A stretch of 64,000 nt of DNA from Sipunculus nudus (GCA_026874595.1 CM049314.1:63958800-64022799); one strand, 5' to 3'. Positions 34,001 to 48,116 are shown, counted from the first letter of the stretch. The notes: a model not told the origin generated them from the sequence alone. A program made the numbers and translations.

Positions 34001-37000
34001 CATGATGGACATTTCCACACCAAAAAAAATTCAAAATGTCCCATTCTTGTTCTAACTGGACTGTTAAAGCATGAGAAAAGTATTGAATATCTGCACTGTT
34101 TCATGGAAAAAAGAGAAAAAAGAGTGTCCCTGGAGAAAAAAAGTGAAAAAAGAGTAAATAGCGTCATTTTCAGGAAATCCTCCCAAAACGTGTGACTCTT
34201 TTAAAAAATTGATTTGGCAGGCCTGAGTTTTGTATCATAAACTCTGATTAAGCGGGAAAAGGCACCTGTGTTTGAAAGATGGTACACAGAAAAAACAAAG
34301 AAGTTCAATAATTTGCATATCACTCACCGAGGGTATTTGTCGCGAAGTTTTTTTCTAAACCATCATCACTGACTGTTCTATTATGGACCAAACAACCAGC
34401 ATTGTTCACCTAAGATACGGTAAACAAGGGACCAGTGAGTAATAGTGCTCAGCTCATAATGATAATGAGTATATATGAATGAAGTAGTGCACTTTAATAA
34501 ACTACAAGAAAGATGAAGGAGCTTCTCATGATCACAAATAAATGTAAGTGAACATATCAGTATTTCAATTGTATGACTGTAATATGCATATATTAAAATA
34601 CTCACTTGGAAGGTAAGAAAACCTGTATATTATAGAATATAGAAGTAAGTGGAGATGAGCTGAAGTAAAAAATACACATTTAATTTAACATTAATAAAAT
34701 ACTGTAAAAATATTTTTTAAATAAAAAAAAAACTATTTTTAAAGCATATTAAAACAAGCCAATCAAGTATATACTGTACTGTGTAATAAATGAAAATTGT
34801 AGCCTAAATGATGCTTAAAGGAAAAACATGGTCATGAGCTTATGAGCTGACATCTTTGCATGTGCATACAATACTGTATGTTATTGTTTAGGCAAAATCC
34901 AAACATAATAATTAAAGAATCTGAACCACTTCTGTGTGGTATGACAAAGCAATGGAATTACGCATCCAGGGCCTGCAGATGCAGGAGTCACGGGGCCTGG
35001 TTAAAGTCAGGATATAAAATGAGAGGAAGTGTGTGATACTGACATTTAACATTGTCCAGACCGGAATGGATTACAGCAGATATCCATATACATAAGTTAA
35101 ATTAGCATAACAAAATTAATGCAGTTAACTCCACTCAAAATGGTTGAAAAAATATGACCAATCATCAACAAAATTGAATAATCAGCACGCTGCTAATGTT
35201 TTGTAGACATAATGGCACACGTAGCAAGACAAGGAAGTCTTAAAGCAAGTATTAAGACCCACAGTATTATAAAGAAAGATATGAATAACAGTAACTTAGT
35301 TAGCTTTTTAAGAGATATTATGTTTCTCTGTAATTTAGTTTACTTACCAAAACATTCAATGCTTTTCCTGACTCTTCAAAGTCTTTTGCAAACTGAAGCA
35401 CCTTCCGTGGTTCTGACATGTCAAGCAAATGTAGATGGATGTCCTGAAATATAGACATTTGACAATAAAGAACAGTGGATGTGATTTGTGCAAGTTAAAT
35501 CTTAATCACATTATTACCAAAGCATGTGGAGTAATATTCCAGTCTTAACAATACACCGGGTGTTCTTATAGATGAAACGATACAGTATTGTAATATACAA
35601 TGAAGTCTGATAGCAAATGATATCAACTTTTGTCAGAGCCATCAATAATCATTTTGGTTCTCTTGCACTGATTTATATGCACTTATTGAGCTGACAAGGG
35701 GGCCAACAATTGTGTTTTAATTCACACACGTTTGTTGATTTGGTTGTTTCTACCTCATGCTATAAAATTAGCCTTTTACGAAAAATATTTTGACAGGAAC
35801 TTCTGGTATCTAGGTGGTATGACTGCACATTGTTATTGATAGGAACTGTTTCATTTAAACTAAAAAAAAAATATTGGATTGTGAAACCCACAGGCTTTCA
35901 AGGGTCTGAAAGTTCCAGTGGACAGTGTAAGTGCTTCCTAGGTCAGTTGTTGGAGTCTGAATCCAGATAAAAGTCAAATGAATATTGATTTATTCTCCAA
36001 TTATTGGTGGTTGGTGTTATACTGAGTTAGATGACATATACATATATATATATATATATATATACATATATTCATATGAAATGAAACTGGTTTCTGGCCT
36101 TTTATAAATAAATGACATTATAGCATAAAACACATTTCTACTAAGAAGTGTCTGTATGATAGTATCATATTTGTGCAGACATCATATATATGATCACAAG
36201 AAGTTATTAGAAATAAATGGCGGAACTGCAAAGTGCAAAGCAAAACTCTGAATCAAGAGTGCCTTTAGATGAGCGACATTTATGAAAATGTGAGCTAGAA
36301 CATTTGTTCATTACCAGTAATTCAGCTCAATTCATTTAAGCCTTAAACTTAAATTCCAATCAATTCAAATTCATTTCCAATTCAAATACAATTCCAATTA
36401 ATGCAAATTTTTCTCCAATGCAAATCCGATTCAGAATTGCCCCTGCAGGCCTATATATATTCACACGAATGTGTTTTTTTTAATCTAGGACAGGATGACC
36501 AATTTTTTAGTTCATAACAAACAGTGATTCAGTTTTGACTCAGTTTTAAAGTTGTTTATGATAGTCCCGTACTTCATTTCCCGTCATCTTCTTGATTTCT
36601 TCCACCGCTGCCTCACCTAGCTCTTTGTTTCGGCAAATCATGTGTACAGTCCCACCTGTCAAAAGAAACAATTAGTTCCAATGCAAATCTGAAGATTCCA
36701 CATCATGTTCAAATGACTTATTAATGAAAAGGTATGTGCTGCCATCTGTTGAGCTTTTATCAAACTAAATTGTTCTGTACATCTGCTGGCTTATCTGATT
36801 TTTTTTAGAAGATCTGCATGTGCCACGAGCTTATAACTAAATTGGCTAATATTTCAAAGATAAAAATCAATGTGACCCTGTAATATGTATCATTCTGTGA
36901 AAGATGAAAGGGACAACTGTTTTCACTTTCATATTAATTCTAACCATCACGTCTACTACGAACTGGCTTCTGTATTTTTCTCAGCTGTATTCTTGAGTGA

Positions 37001-40000
37001 TATTGTTGCTTGACGTTGCTAAAACCAGAAACCATATAAAGCAGAAATATAAGATGGTTACCTTAAGAGCAGAGTAAATTAACATACGTATGTGGTAGTT
37101 TATAAAAATCTTGTAGGACAGCTGCATAGAGAATGCATGACCAAAACTATAGACCCATTGTTTCTTACCTAAATTTGGCCAGAAGAATTAGCAAATTCAA
37201 TCATTTGCATTATTTTCTTTTAAATTTCACACAAAAGTTTGTTTTCACATGTGTATTCTGTGGATGAAGAAAAAAAATTTGGTAAAAATTTACTTGTGTT
37301 GTCTTTAAAAAAAGAACACTTTTTGTTTAGATTAATTTTACAATAAAACAAGAGTTCTTTTTTAACCTAGGGATATACAATTTATGTATTTTTCTATTAA
37401 CGTTACTCTCTCACCTAGTGTGTGTTTGTCGTTTCCTTGTACACAGATGATTGAACAATAATTATGATGAATTGTAATAACTTTTGTTTTAAATTTACTG
37501 GTAAAAGGTCGGTATAAAAATGAATTGATAACCATTTTGAAGGTTCAATTGCTATATGTTAATGAAAAGAGGTCTGGTGTCTAATAAGTCTACAATTTTG
37601 TGCACAGGTTCATTGCATTCATAATCAGTGAAATTTGATAGCACATGAAAACGACTAATATATTGAATATATTCGTTTAGCTAACATTGTATCAGCGGTG
37701 AGCTTAAACAAATATTGCACAGTTAATATTCTGTTCATTTTCACCTCTCTTGGCAACTTCTCTGGCCGTCACTTTACCGATGCCACTGTTAGCTCCCGTT
37801 ATCATGAAGGACTTCCCGGCACAGTTTACATCCAGATCACCAGCCTTGAAATGTTTACTGGCATTCTCATAACCAGACCTACAAGGAAAGAAACATCGCT
37901 ACATCAGACACTAATCATGCACTTCAGCTCCAACATGAATGTTATTCACATAGGCAACGTACAATATTTATACACCAGTCATATGACGGGAGTATTATGG
38001 AATAGGCCTTCCCACCGTCCGTCCGTGAACTTTAGTGTTGCCAAGATAACTTAGTGGGGCTTTGATGGATTTTACCAAACTCACTATAACTACTTACCAT
38101 AAGATATCTCGCCCGAGTTCAATTATGGGCAAAATCCACGTATATTTAATAAGGTCATGGATCACAAGCCTACTTTGTGTGTCGCTGCGTTAACTGATGA
38201 AATACTCCATCATAAATATGCATGCAAAGAATCATGGTGATCAATGCATAAGTTGTACAGATACTGTGCCCTGTTAATGGACGACCGCATTCCTGAAGGT
38301 CTCAAAACTAGAGAGAAAAAATGCGTCTAAATTCGAAAAAAAATCCAGTTGGTGCAACCAGTCTACAGGAACTGATGAAACACTTCATGCTCAGCACTGT
38401 TTGACGGAAATAAGATTCAGATTCCAAACCTTTAAATAATCAAAACTGCAATATTATTGTTTAAGTTATAAATACAATTAAAAGGTACATACCAGGCTAG
38501 GAAGAATGACTGCTGTTTTAAAAGTAGGTGGCTATACACCTAATGGCAGTCCCGGTCTATTAGCCGACTCGGGTGTATAGAGCTAAACCGGTGGCTGCAA
38601 CAGAAGGCTGAGGCAGCCTACTGCAGGACCAATTTGTCGAATCCAAGAGAGAAAATGCCTGGCTTACTCCCAGTTTTATGCCAGCTGCAGAAAGCAGGGT
38701 GAAACACCCACTGCCTTGTGATTGGCCAGCTGGGTCAGGGCATCTCTACTGACTGACAGTCAGTGTGGATGCCCCGCCCCTGGCCAATCGAAGGCTAATT
38801 AAAGCAAATGTCAAGACATGCGGGGGGAGGAATGCTACAATATGTTACATCTGAAATGTCTGGTGCCATCATTTACTGTAAGTAATCACTAGTTTATAAT
38901 CCTTATTAATTTTTTATCAATGTCAATCAGTATGAAATGGAACTGAGCTTTGTCATCAATGTTAAAATCTTCAGTAAATGATAAATAATTTTCACTATGA
39001 CTTATTTCATCAATTTCTTTATATAACTTCATTATGTGGACTATTCATTTTTATCTTTATTAATGCTTATATGCCATATCTGAATAGCGAAGAGTTAAGC
39101 ATAGTATAACCTCTGCTTATAGAGCTTAATCCACGCCTGTAATTCAATGGACGAACGATGTTCCTGGCGGGGAAAACTTTGTAAAACATTGAATAATTAA
39201 TAGCACATCTTGCCACGGATTCCCCTGATGCGGATAATCATACAAGACAATACATTGCTCAACCAGAGATCAGCGATTGTATTGTTGGGGGTTTTCCGGT
39301 CAGGATGCCAGGTATTCGTAGATCCACATCCGAAGAATGTCGTGTTATATCGCCCTGTTTATCAAACACTAATGACACTGAGGAATGGATAGACATATCA
39401 GATATAAAACTTACATATTCGACGGTGTTCTGAAATGAATTAGCAAAATATTCTATACGCATATTTTGTTTCAAGTGACTTTTAAAGTCACCGATTCATG
39501 ACTAACCATACTTGGACCGAACAACGCCACCGTACTGTGATATCAGGACGGCACTTTGCTGTACACGGACGGGTACCTGTTAATGTTACTGTATCAGTTT
39601 GACCAGGTTTTAATTTTTTTATTCTTTCAGGGCAGAATTGAAGATATTTGGCCAATTTGAATATGCACGCGAATATTTCTTTTATGATATATTTTTATTG
39701 TTTCAATAAGCCAAACTGAATATTCTATGAGATTTTAAGCACATATATATATATATATATATATATATTATGCTGTTGCCTGTACCAAGTGACGTCACTG
39801 GTATTCACGCGCAAACTACTGATAATGTGGCTCATTGAGGACTTTGACCACAGGCAGAAAATATATGGACTAGGTTATTCATAAACTATTCTCCTGGACT
39901 CCCAAACTTAACACTCTAGTACATACTGGTTGTCAAGTTATTAATTTGCAAATTCATTTCTAAACGTGCACGATTTGTCGACATCTCCGTTTTTCCATCA

Positions 40001-43000
40001 AATATTCATACTATAATATTTCAGAACTGCTGTCAACTTACCCGACATACACCTAAGAAGTACAGGCCCCAGAAGATGCAGATCTATAAATGTTCATCCA
40101 AAAGTTGTTGAAATGTATTTTTATTAAAACGCTTCCTTCAGAACATTTCCACACACTGTATCATACATTAAGTAAACATTTTATTTATGTATATGAAAAT
40201 AACAAGGAAAAAGGTGAGGTTCATTTGTAACCAGTGTATAAACGTACACCTTGATGTACTCTTTGTTAATGAAATAAATTTTTTAGCGTTCTTTATACCT
40301 GATTATGCTTTCAATATTCATTGTTTGTGTTTTACCTGTTAATAAATATCAAAATAGTTGCTGGGTTATCTATTTCAAATGCAAGTAATGTGCCGTTGGG
40401 GTCAGCTAGGTAAATCATAAATTAAGAAGCAGAGGAGCATTTGGACTAATATTTAATTGTAACGCTTTAAAATAAATATCACATATCACCCACCATTTAA
40501 GTGTCGAAAATATCAGAAGGAAAGGTACCTTCTGGGGCTACTGGTAAGTGTTGCATGGAGATATCCTTCTCCCATTGTTTTTAAATAATTTTATTGTTGG
40601 GCAGAAAATGGTAAATTCTGAGCAGAATTCACTTAGATACTTGATACAGGGGCTAATAAAGAATAACATGCCATGTCCGGATATATCTTACTGGTATAAA
40701 AAAGCGTGTGCTTTATTGAACTGTAAGTGCATCAGTCTATATGCGTCCGTCTGGTCAAAAATTGGAAAGGAGCAGTAAGAATTATTCAATTTAATATATG
40801 GGGTAAAAAGTACAAAGTGCCTCTGAAGCATTGATAAAAACAACAAGTCATGAAAAACAGTGAAGATTAATGGTTAAAAACGGACTTTGTCCTAAAAATC
40901 AACTGTTGTTCTATCCAAAAAACATAAATAATTAATTATGAAAATCTGATACAGCTGTAATATGATCAAAGCAAATATCAGATCCAATTTAGAGGCGGAA
41001 CCAGGATTTAGGAAAAGGTGGGTTCAACTGAGGAGGACTAAAAAAACTAAAAAGGGACACCAGGTCCGGCAAAAGAGGGGGAGGTCCAGGTCGTAAAATA
41101 TGGTCGGAAAACCTTGAAAAAAAGATTGCAGCGACAAGAAAGTTGGGGGGGGGGGCTGTCTGAACCTAAGTCATATTTATATTAGGTCAATATTAGGTCA
41201 ACCAACCGAGTTCTGCATGCTCGGGGATGCCAAGACTGTATTTTACTCACCGAATTGTGTTACATATTAGTTAAATATTTTACCCTAAATAGTTTTTTTT
41301 TATTTCACAAGGAAAATGTATAAAAAAGTTGCTTCTTCTATGCTTTTGTCCTGAAAAGGAAAAAAAAATGTTAACCCTCATTCAGTGAATCAATAATTCT
41401 TCAATGCCTCGGGTCTTCTCTCCATGTTGAAACGAATACCTTCAAATGCATGTTCATTAAAAAAAGTCCAACTTTTATTCATTATCCCATTATTCCTCTC
41501 ATTTATAAGTACACTTCCATGTACAGCAAAGTGCCCGTCCTGGGATGGAAGTACGGTGACGTACTTCGGTCCAAGTACGGTCGGCCATGGGGGACTTCAG
41601 AAGTCATTTGAAACAATATGCGTTAGAATTGTTTGCTAACCGTCTTTAACAAACTGTTGAATATGTAACGTTATCAAATGCGTCGTTTCTATCCTCCGTG
41701 TCACTAGTGTTTGATAAAAATTGCGCTATGCCTCGGGTATGAATCTACATATGCTAATATTTTGAACGAAAAAACCCCTAACAGTACATTCGCGGATGTC
41801 AACTCATAACTATGTATTGTTTTGTATGATTGGTGGCCATCAGGGGATTCAGCAGCTAAGCGGCTAATTATTAGTGATTATTCAATGTTTTACAAACATT
41901 TCCTCATCAGTCACATCGTACTATCACCAGACAAGTACAGGCGTACCCAAAAGAAGTACTTATACGTAAACAAATTTACTTATACGAGTAAACAAACACC
42001 ACGTGCTTTGGTATTACAAGGGAAAAAAACGTAAATCACCGCTTAATCCACGGCATATTTCACATTTTTTTTCATGGCGGAGTAAAATAATTTTATATAA
42101 CCTGACACCGTTGAAAGTAACCTTTCCCAGCTGTTAAGGAAAATGTATCACATCACACAATTAACGTATACAGTCTCCAAGAGGCTTCTATATTATCACC
42201 ACCTTGATATCACTTGGCGGCTGTGTCACAGTTCAGTGGGCAATACTTTCCATGTGATACGGTATTCGGGTTAGGAAAGTCGAATCATGACTTCTTCATT
42301 ATACTAATTTCATACTTGTATAAGTTTTAACCAAATATAATATATACATTTATATATATATCTTTATATATACATGTGTATGTATGTATATATAAATACA
42401 CAATAGCACAAAAACTGTTTATTCCCTAATAGATATATCAAAATAATAAAAGCATGAATGTATACATGTTTATATGTGTATGTTTGTGTATGTATATATA
42501 TATATGTATAATATTATATTATATATACATATATATATACACAAAAGCACAAAAACTGTTTTATTCAACATTAGATATAAAAAAATCTCACAATTTAAAA
42601 TTTAATATAATTATATTTTTATATATAAATAAAAAAATCATTATACAAAATTTAATACAATTATATTTTATTTATGAATAACAAAGTAAAGTTATATATA
42701 ATTAATAACATTTGATTAAATATATATATATATAATACGTCAGTGTAATAATATTGATTGTAGCCTGTTAATATAAATACATCAATGAATTTGGAATTAT
42801 AATTCTACTTTCATTTCAAGAACAATACTCTTCTATTTCAATACCCTTCTAAAAAATCATGCTTAATAAAATATAGTATACATAAGTAAGTTTAATTGTT
42901 TCTATGTAAATTATTAATACTATGCTGCATTTCAGTTGCTTTTTCTTCTATGATCAATTTCACCATTTTTGTGTTGTGTCAGTCATGTAGAACTAGGAAC

Positions 43001-44793
43001 CAAATGAGATTTAATATAAAAAATCTGTTATATCTTATTCCATGATATAATCATATAATAAGACTTGATGCCAACTGTTACTATAAGCATCTGAAAGTGA
43101 ATGATACTGTGAATACCTGTCTTATTTTATGCAGCGAACTTATTGGTGACATATATTCTGATTGTATTGACGAATATAACATTTTTTTCAAAATAAATGC
43201 ATAATAATTTATGTTACTATGTGCATGCAGTTTAATATTTCGATGGTCATTAACTGAAAGTTTATGCTAAAACACGTATGACTAGTGACAAGGGTAAGAT
43301 ATCAGATACGCAGGGCAACAGCATAAGTAATGTTAATTATTTCGAGATATAATAACCATATAATGATAGATCTAGAAAAATTATATTTTAGCAATGTGTC
43401 AAATTATAATAAAATATATTATATTATATTATATTAAATCGTAAAAACATAATATAAATTTACCTTTACTCATATTTATATTGCAATTCATTGTTCGGCA
43501 GTAAACATTACCTTTCTCTTGGCAATATTTCTTATTTAAATTGAAATTCAACTGCGTACACTATATTTATAATGAAAAGACTACAGCTTAAGTCAGGCAA
43601 CCAGGCAAAGCCCGTCACAAACGAATGTGTCCAGTCTGGTCTTATTACATGTTCAGACATTTCTATCAAACCATAATGAAAAGTACATAATTACGTGCCT
43701 CTGATGCTAACAAATAAATTTGTCATATTCTGTTTGTCAGGCTGGCTGAGTATTTACAAGAAATTTATGTTACTGGTTAAATATAGTTAAGAAATAGCTT
43801 AATTAAAATTAGGCGCGCCATTAAACAACTGTATATATAAAGAATACGATACAAATATAATTACCAAAAATTGATAGCAGACTAAGTTTAAATACCATGT
43901 ACCTCGTCGGACCCATTCCGCCTTTGCGTGATTCGCATCATGCGAAGTGAAATAATTTCAACTTTAATGAATAATACTCATGTCTTCCTATCATTTGTAT
44001 TATTTTGTTTTTGATACAAAAATATTTGCAAAGAATCAAGTAAAGTGAATGATTAAAATAGTTTTTTTGTATATTGTTTCATTATATATATTAATAGGCC
44101 GCTTTGAAGCATTGTCTCACCAGACTATGATATATATGTATGTTATATATAAATAAATATATATATATATATGTTTATAATGTTTCATTAAAGCCTTAAA
44201 ATGTTACCAGATGCATGGTCATCAGCAGTCAATGAGCTGCATGATCCGACAGGATATCAGTGTGTCATGAATCCTCTAAAAGACCGACATGAGAAATTAT
44301 AGTGTACAGTCTGCTGTTAAACCTCAGATCGAGTGCAAACAAATCACAAAACCACGGCCTGGACATCTTGTCAACATTAGAAAGATGTGACGACACGCAT
44401 ACCAGACCAGACAGATACGCTATACTGGCCCAGCCACTGTCTGACAGATGATGGATATCTTCCCATTAAAGCTTAATTTGGTCACAACATCACGGGCTTA
44501 ACCTACTTTCAGTTAAACTGGTTGGATTGGAATGTAAATTTAGACCAGCATTGTGTTTATTTAATCAAAAACTGGTGTAAATGTTTTAATATTATTATAC
44601 TAAACACCTTAATAAAAGCGCCCATGTGCTATTGTTTACTCGCCAACCGGAAGTTAACAAAGTTTTCATCCAGGGCCCTCACTTCCATATAAGCCAAACC
44701 GTGTTTCTGTGTCAACATTATCAGTTATGTAACTCACTTGGTACATTCTCGCATCCCCTTGGCAAACCATTCTGTTGTTGTGTCTATCGACAT
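27079..44793 (-). CDS. DHRS12: DHRS12-like short-chain dehydrogenase/reductase, tandem copy 2 (stop-loss, extended C terminus)
   Basis: The same nine-exon gene on the minus strand: 44738-44793, 37745-37878, 36573-36655, 35348-35443, 34328-34409, 32906-32967, 32239-32437, 28035-28172 and 27079-27323. All splice dinucleotides and phases are preserved, and the TGANSGIG, NNAG, VSSS and YSQNK motifs are intact. The normal TAA stop has become TCA, so the frame runs 44 residues further to a TGA at 27079-27081. The predicted protein is 364 residues. The added tail contains a hydrophobic run (VTFFLTCLFLNVCFV) that could act as a membrane or aggregation-prone segment; that is inference. Other replacements against copy 1 are Glu to Asp in exon 5 (VSDDG), Trp266 to Ser in exon 8, and Leu at position 180. 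It is probably functional unless the tail destabilises it. Confidence 0.87.
28035..28172 (-). CDS. DHRS12: DHRS12-like copy 2, coding exon 8
   Basis: 138 nt. The sequence reads DTVVSLAIS: the Trp codon TGG of copy 1 is TCG (Ser) here. Confidence 0.88.
28719..29789. mobile_element. Candidate TIR DNA transposon, copy 2
   Basis: Equivalent of 4455-5531 with the same ends. The internal short ORFs differ from copy 1 because of small indels near 29190, which argues against a conserved protein. Confidence 0.45.
30980..31027. repeat. TA microsatellite, copy 2 intron 7
   Basis: TA run, shorter than copy 1 and interrupted by a TTT. Confidence 0.95.
32239..32437 (-). CDS. DHRS12: DHRS12-like copy 2, coding exon 7
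   Basis: 199 nt with the YSQNK catalytic motif. It reads GMLG, the family-like residue, where copy 1 has GMYG. Confidence 0.93.
32906..32967 (-). CDS. DHRS12: DHRS12-like copy 2, coding exon 6
   Basis: 62 nt. The exon begins GG rather than GT, which only changes the split Gly codon from GGT to GGG. This is the exon deleted from copy 3. Confidence 0.86.
33041..33279. repeat. 37-bp minisatellite, copy 2 intron 5
   Basis: The same six and a half units with scattered differences from copy 1; total length identical (239 bp). Confidence 0.9.
34328..34409 (-). CDS. DHRS12: DHRS12-like copy 2, coding exon 5
   Basis: 82 nt with the NNAG motif. One conservative change (VSDDG for VSEDG) against copy 1. 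Confidence 0.88.
34925..35010 (+). mobile_element. SINE remnant, copy 2 (head deleted)
   Basis: Flanking sequence and the distal part of the element remain, but the 176 bp matching 10674-10849 of copy 1 are missing at 34936/34937, including both promoter boxes. Confidence 0.5.
35348..35443 (-). CDS. DHRS12: DHRS12-like copy 2, coding exon 4
   Basis: 96 nt, phase 0 on both sides, the same protein segment as copy 1 exon 4, with a GTAAGTAA donor. Confidence 0.88.
36037..36064. repeat. TA microsatellite in intron 3, copy 2
   Basis: TA-rich run expanded relative to copies 1 (about 11953) and 3 (about 59632). Confidence 0.85.
36573..36655 (-). CDS. DHRS12: DHRS12-like copy 2, coding exon 3
   Basis: 83 nt, encoding the same protein segment as copy 1 exon 3, with a GTACGG donor. 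Confidence 0.87.
37745..37878 (-). CDS. DHRS12: DHRS12-like copy 2, coding exon 2
   Basis: 134 nt carrying TGANSGIG. The acceptor is strong (TTTCTTTCCTTGTAG), unlike that of copy 1. Confidence 0.88.
38720..38789. repeat. 70-nt hairpin, copy 2
   Basis: Essentially identical to 14604-14673. Confidence 0.7.
39744..39768. repeat. TA microsatellite in intron 1, copy 2
   Basis: A TA run at a point where copy 2 also lacks about 65 bp present in copies 1 and 3. Copy 3 has the longest run (63390-63412). Confidence 0.85.
44738..44793 (-). CDS. DHRS12: DHRS12-like copy 2, coding exon 1
   Basis: Identical in protein to copy 1 exon 1, starting at the ATG of 44791-44793 and ending at a GTGAGT donor. A TATA-like TATAAG lies at 44848-44853. 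Confidence 0.84.
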
Positions 44794-45409
44794 TTTGCTT
44801 GCTCTCAGCGCAAACTTTCGATGCTGGGACTGTTATGTGGTGGTGAGCTTATACTATAGTCCTAGCTTCTAGAAGTCCTGTGTTTCTCATCAAAGTACAA
44901 AGTGCTATTTTAGGCAATCAGTAAAACCCGGAATTAACTCTGAATTTTCGAGAAATCTCGGAATAAAAGTTAATGCATTTCCTTCACTTCAGAACCTCTT
45001 TTGGCGGCGGTTTAAAGAGCGTACAACTTAACCGAGCAACTATTATTCTGTCGGTTTCTGTGTTTTTCCCTGGCCCTAATCTTTTGAAACTGTCTTAACC
45101 ACCGCTATGTTGGCTAAAATTTTAGAGGTGACTGGAGATTTCTTGGAGAATTTACACCCAAGGTGACAAAAGCCTGCCATTTAAAACCACATGAGGGGGG
45201 GACCTGGACTATGGAAAGGGGAGGGTCCAACCCAGGAAAACTATATGTGAAAAAACATAATATGGTCCCCGGATTCATAAATGGGGGGGGGGGAGGAGGA
45301 GCAGGCCCGGAAAACTGGTTAAAACCCATGAAGAAAAGGTTGTTGCGGCTCAACAAGAGAAGCTCAGGACCACCCCCCCCCCCGGGAACCGCCGCTGCAC
45401 ATAATTAGA

Positions 45410-45413
<4 letters not shown>

Positions 45414-45449
<36 letters not shown>
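45414..45449. repeat. TA microsatellite upstream of exon 1, copy 2
   Basis: Contracted counterpart of 21476-21546. Confidence 0.95.
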
Positions 45450-45451
<2 letters not shown>

Positions 45452-45574
45452 ATTGTATATGAAGCTTATACTTTATTCTAATGACTTAATTAAATATATA
45501 TTTAGCTATAGATATACATCAACCATACAATTACTGCTCTGATATATGGCATCTATAGCCCCATGAAGTGAATC

Positions 45575-47090
45575 AGACGTCTTGGTGACGGCGACGCCTT
45601 TTAGACGTGTTGGTCTGCAAGACGTGTTCTGGACTTAGAAACATTATCGGACTTTTAATTACCAGACGTTTCCACAACGTGCGCTGGAGGAAGGGATATC
45701 TGAAACCTTATAACATATGTTATACGTCCACCGATAATGACGTTTTCACGCGTTTGGAACACGCTTTTACGATGTAATGGAAATTTATAAAAGTAACTGA
45801 TTTTACTTGAAGTTCTCTCGGGGCGTTTGGGTGACGTTTGTAAGACGGTTTAATATGGTTTAATATTTAATTTTCAAAGTCACCAAAACGTTATAAAGAC
45901 GTCTTTAGAAAGTAACGATGACATATCCAATATTTGGCATTCGCTCTCAGATGTTAAGAAGACGTCTTGAAAAACTTGTATATGGCGGTAAACCATTGGT
46001 TCTTTCTTGAAGACGTTACCGTTAGGCCTACGTTTACGAAATATTTTTGCGATGTAATTACAATTATATGTTATTCTTTAATTTGACAATATCGTTTTGG
46101 ATCTTTCTCTGAAACTAGATATTCTGTAACTTTAAGTATCAGTATAGGTCGCTCCGTGCACTGGATAGTCCATCAGACAATGATAAAAGATCAGACAATG
46201 CATTCTAGTAGAGGCCGTTCAGATAACATTATCCCTTTCCTAAGACGTCACAAACCGTCAGGGAAAATGCGTACGTTTATAAAACTGAGCGCAACGTAGC
46301 TTACGGTATCAAAATTTTGGAAGACGTCTTTGAGACGTCAACCCGATAATGACGTAAAAGTAAACATTCGGGTATTGTAGCCGCCATATTTGCCGAAGAA
46401 GGGGTGTGTCCACACAATTTGTCGTATATTGAACTGGCCAAATACAGGATTATAAGTGTGAATTAAAACCGTTTTAATTTTTTATGAGTGAGGAATAATC
46501 CGTCTTATTGACTAAATACCACTATACCGTTGTTAATCCAATTTAAGAGTCTCTGAATTGCTTGAACCGTTTATATGAATGTAAACTTGGCAAAATTCTT
46601 CACCTATTTCCCACTCTTTTGATTATCTGACTAAATGTTTAAGACACATTTCAAGAAGACCTGAAATGAGGTAGTTTTTTTATTTCGTGTAATCCTAAAT
46701 ACCTACATATCAATTCTATATGATCTATTTAAAATGGATTATAATCATCAGGGACGTATTCTACACGCGTTATATAATTCGGAACGTTGAAAAGACGTCT
46801 TGATGAAGTCTACTATAATACGGTTAATACATTTACCCGGGTTTTCTAGCCACCACTCCAATATAGTTTCTTATTTCTGCTTGAATTGTCCATCTAAAAG
46901 TGTTGCATAACTGTAACACCAATTTACACACCTTTTTGATGATCTGTCCTGAAAGGTTCTATTTAAAAAAACATTTGTTTTCAAATTTATTTGAATTTCA
47001 TATGAATTGTTTTCATTGGGGACGTATTCTAAGTATGTTATCAGAACGTTTGGAAGACGTCTGAAAGACATCAACCGGCGATAATGACGT
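45575..47090. promoter_or_regulatory. AGACGTCT / TGACGT palindrome cluster upstream of copy 2 exon 1
   Basis: Same array as 21672-23190, nearly unchanged, in the same position relative to exon 1 of copy 2. Confidence 0.55.
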
Positions 47091-48116
47091 TTTCATCCAG
47101 GTATTGTAGCCACCGCTTCAGTAGTCTGCATGATTCCTTAAGCTAAAATTGTTGCATAACTTCAAAACTACTTAAGACGCCCTTTTGATGATCTGCCTAA
47201 GAGAGTACTTTGAGTAATTAAATACTTAAATAGAAATCGAATATTTTTCTTGTTTCGTATATGATTTGCATCACTTAAATAATTTTCCATTTTGGGGTTC
47301 AAAAAATTACACCTTAACGTGGTAGTCTCATATCTGTTGTTACCTTATATGCACTTGCAACATTTGTTCAGTTTCATTTTTAAAAGCCATTGCCATGTTC
47401 CACTTTTACATATTCAGGCTGTGTATTACAAAAAATTCCACTCCTAGTTCATATCAAGGCGAATGCTAGACAATTTTACCATTTAAAAACACTGATTGTT
47501 GGACACTTGCACATAAATATGCCTCCTAAGTTCCATGCAGCGGAGGCAACGACGTGGGGAATTGGTGATGTCGGATGATACAATTTCTGACAATGCCGGA
47601 GTTAATATTGCGGATGGATGTAAGGATTCCGAAGGATTTCATGAGAGACGATTTTTCATCATCTGACCTTTTAGAAGCTTTTAGTGACAGATATGATTAT
47701 AAAAGTACACCAGTTAAATGAAATATTCATTTTTTTCTCAATTTCCTGATGAAAAGTGGTCAACAGAAATGCTTTTTGAACCAAATCGGCAGTGTAGTGT
47801 ATGGCATAATCTTTATATAGGAAACATAAGTATTTCTCTTCAATAACAAGAAGCCCATGAATAATGACATTAAGCTGATAATGGATACAAAAATGGAACA
47901 GAGTGTAAATGAAAATACTAATTCAGCGCTGTACCAACTATTATAATCATGAAATTAAGAAAACGTAGAACGTGATTTTTGCACATAGAAAACAGGTCAG
48001 CATCAGCTTCGCCATATGATACTTGCATCACTAGATCAATGTATAGTAAGTAAGAGTACAATCTATAATATCGAACACAGAAATCATCAGGTTGCAAAAC
48101 ATGCAAGTTGATAGTT

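Larger units (their letters stand above)
37879..44737 (-). other. Intron 1 of DHRS12-like copy 2
   Basis: Same content as copy 1 intron 1: hairpin, inverted repeat arms, G-rich repeat and AT-rich blocks. About 128 bp present in copy 1 (about 19295-19422) are missing near 43374. Confidence 0.7.
24231..47908. repeat. Tandem 24-kb unit, copy 2
   Basis: 23678 bp, collinear with copy 1. Differences include loss of the SINE body (between 34936 and 34937), a deletion of about 128 bp near 43374, loss of about 222 bp at 47878, and shorter TA runs. Confidence 0.95.

Noticed and set aside
35212-35454. Plus-strand ORF of 80 codons
   Set aside because: Antisense shadow of exon 4 in copy 2; no family signal of its own. 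The same holds for 58815-59057.
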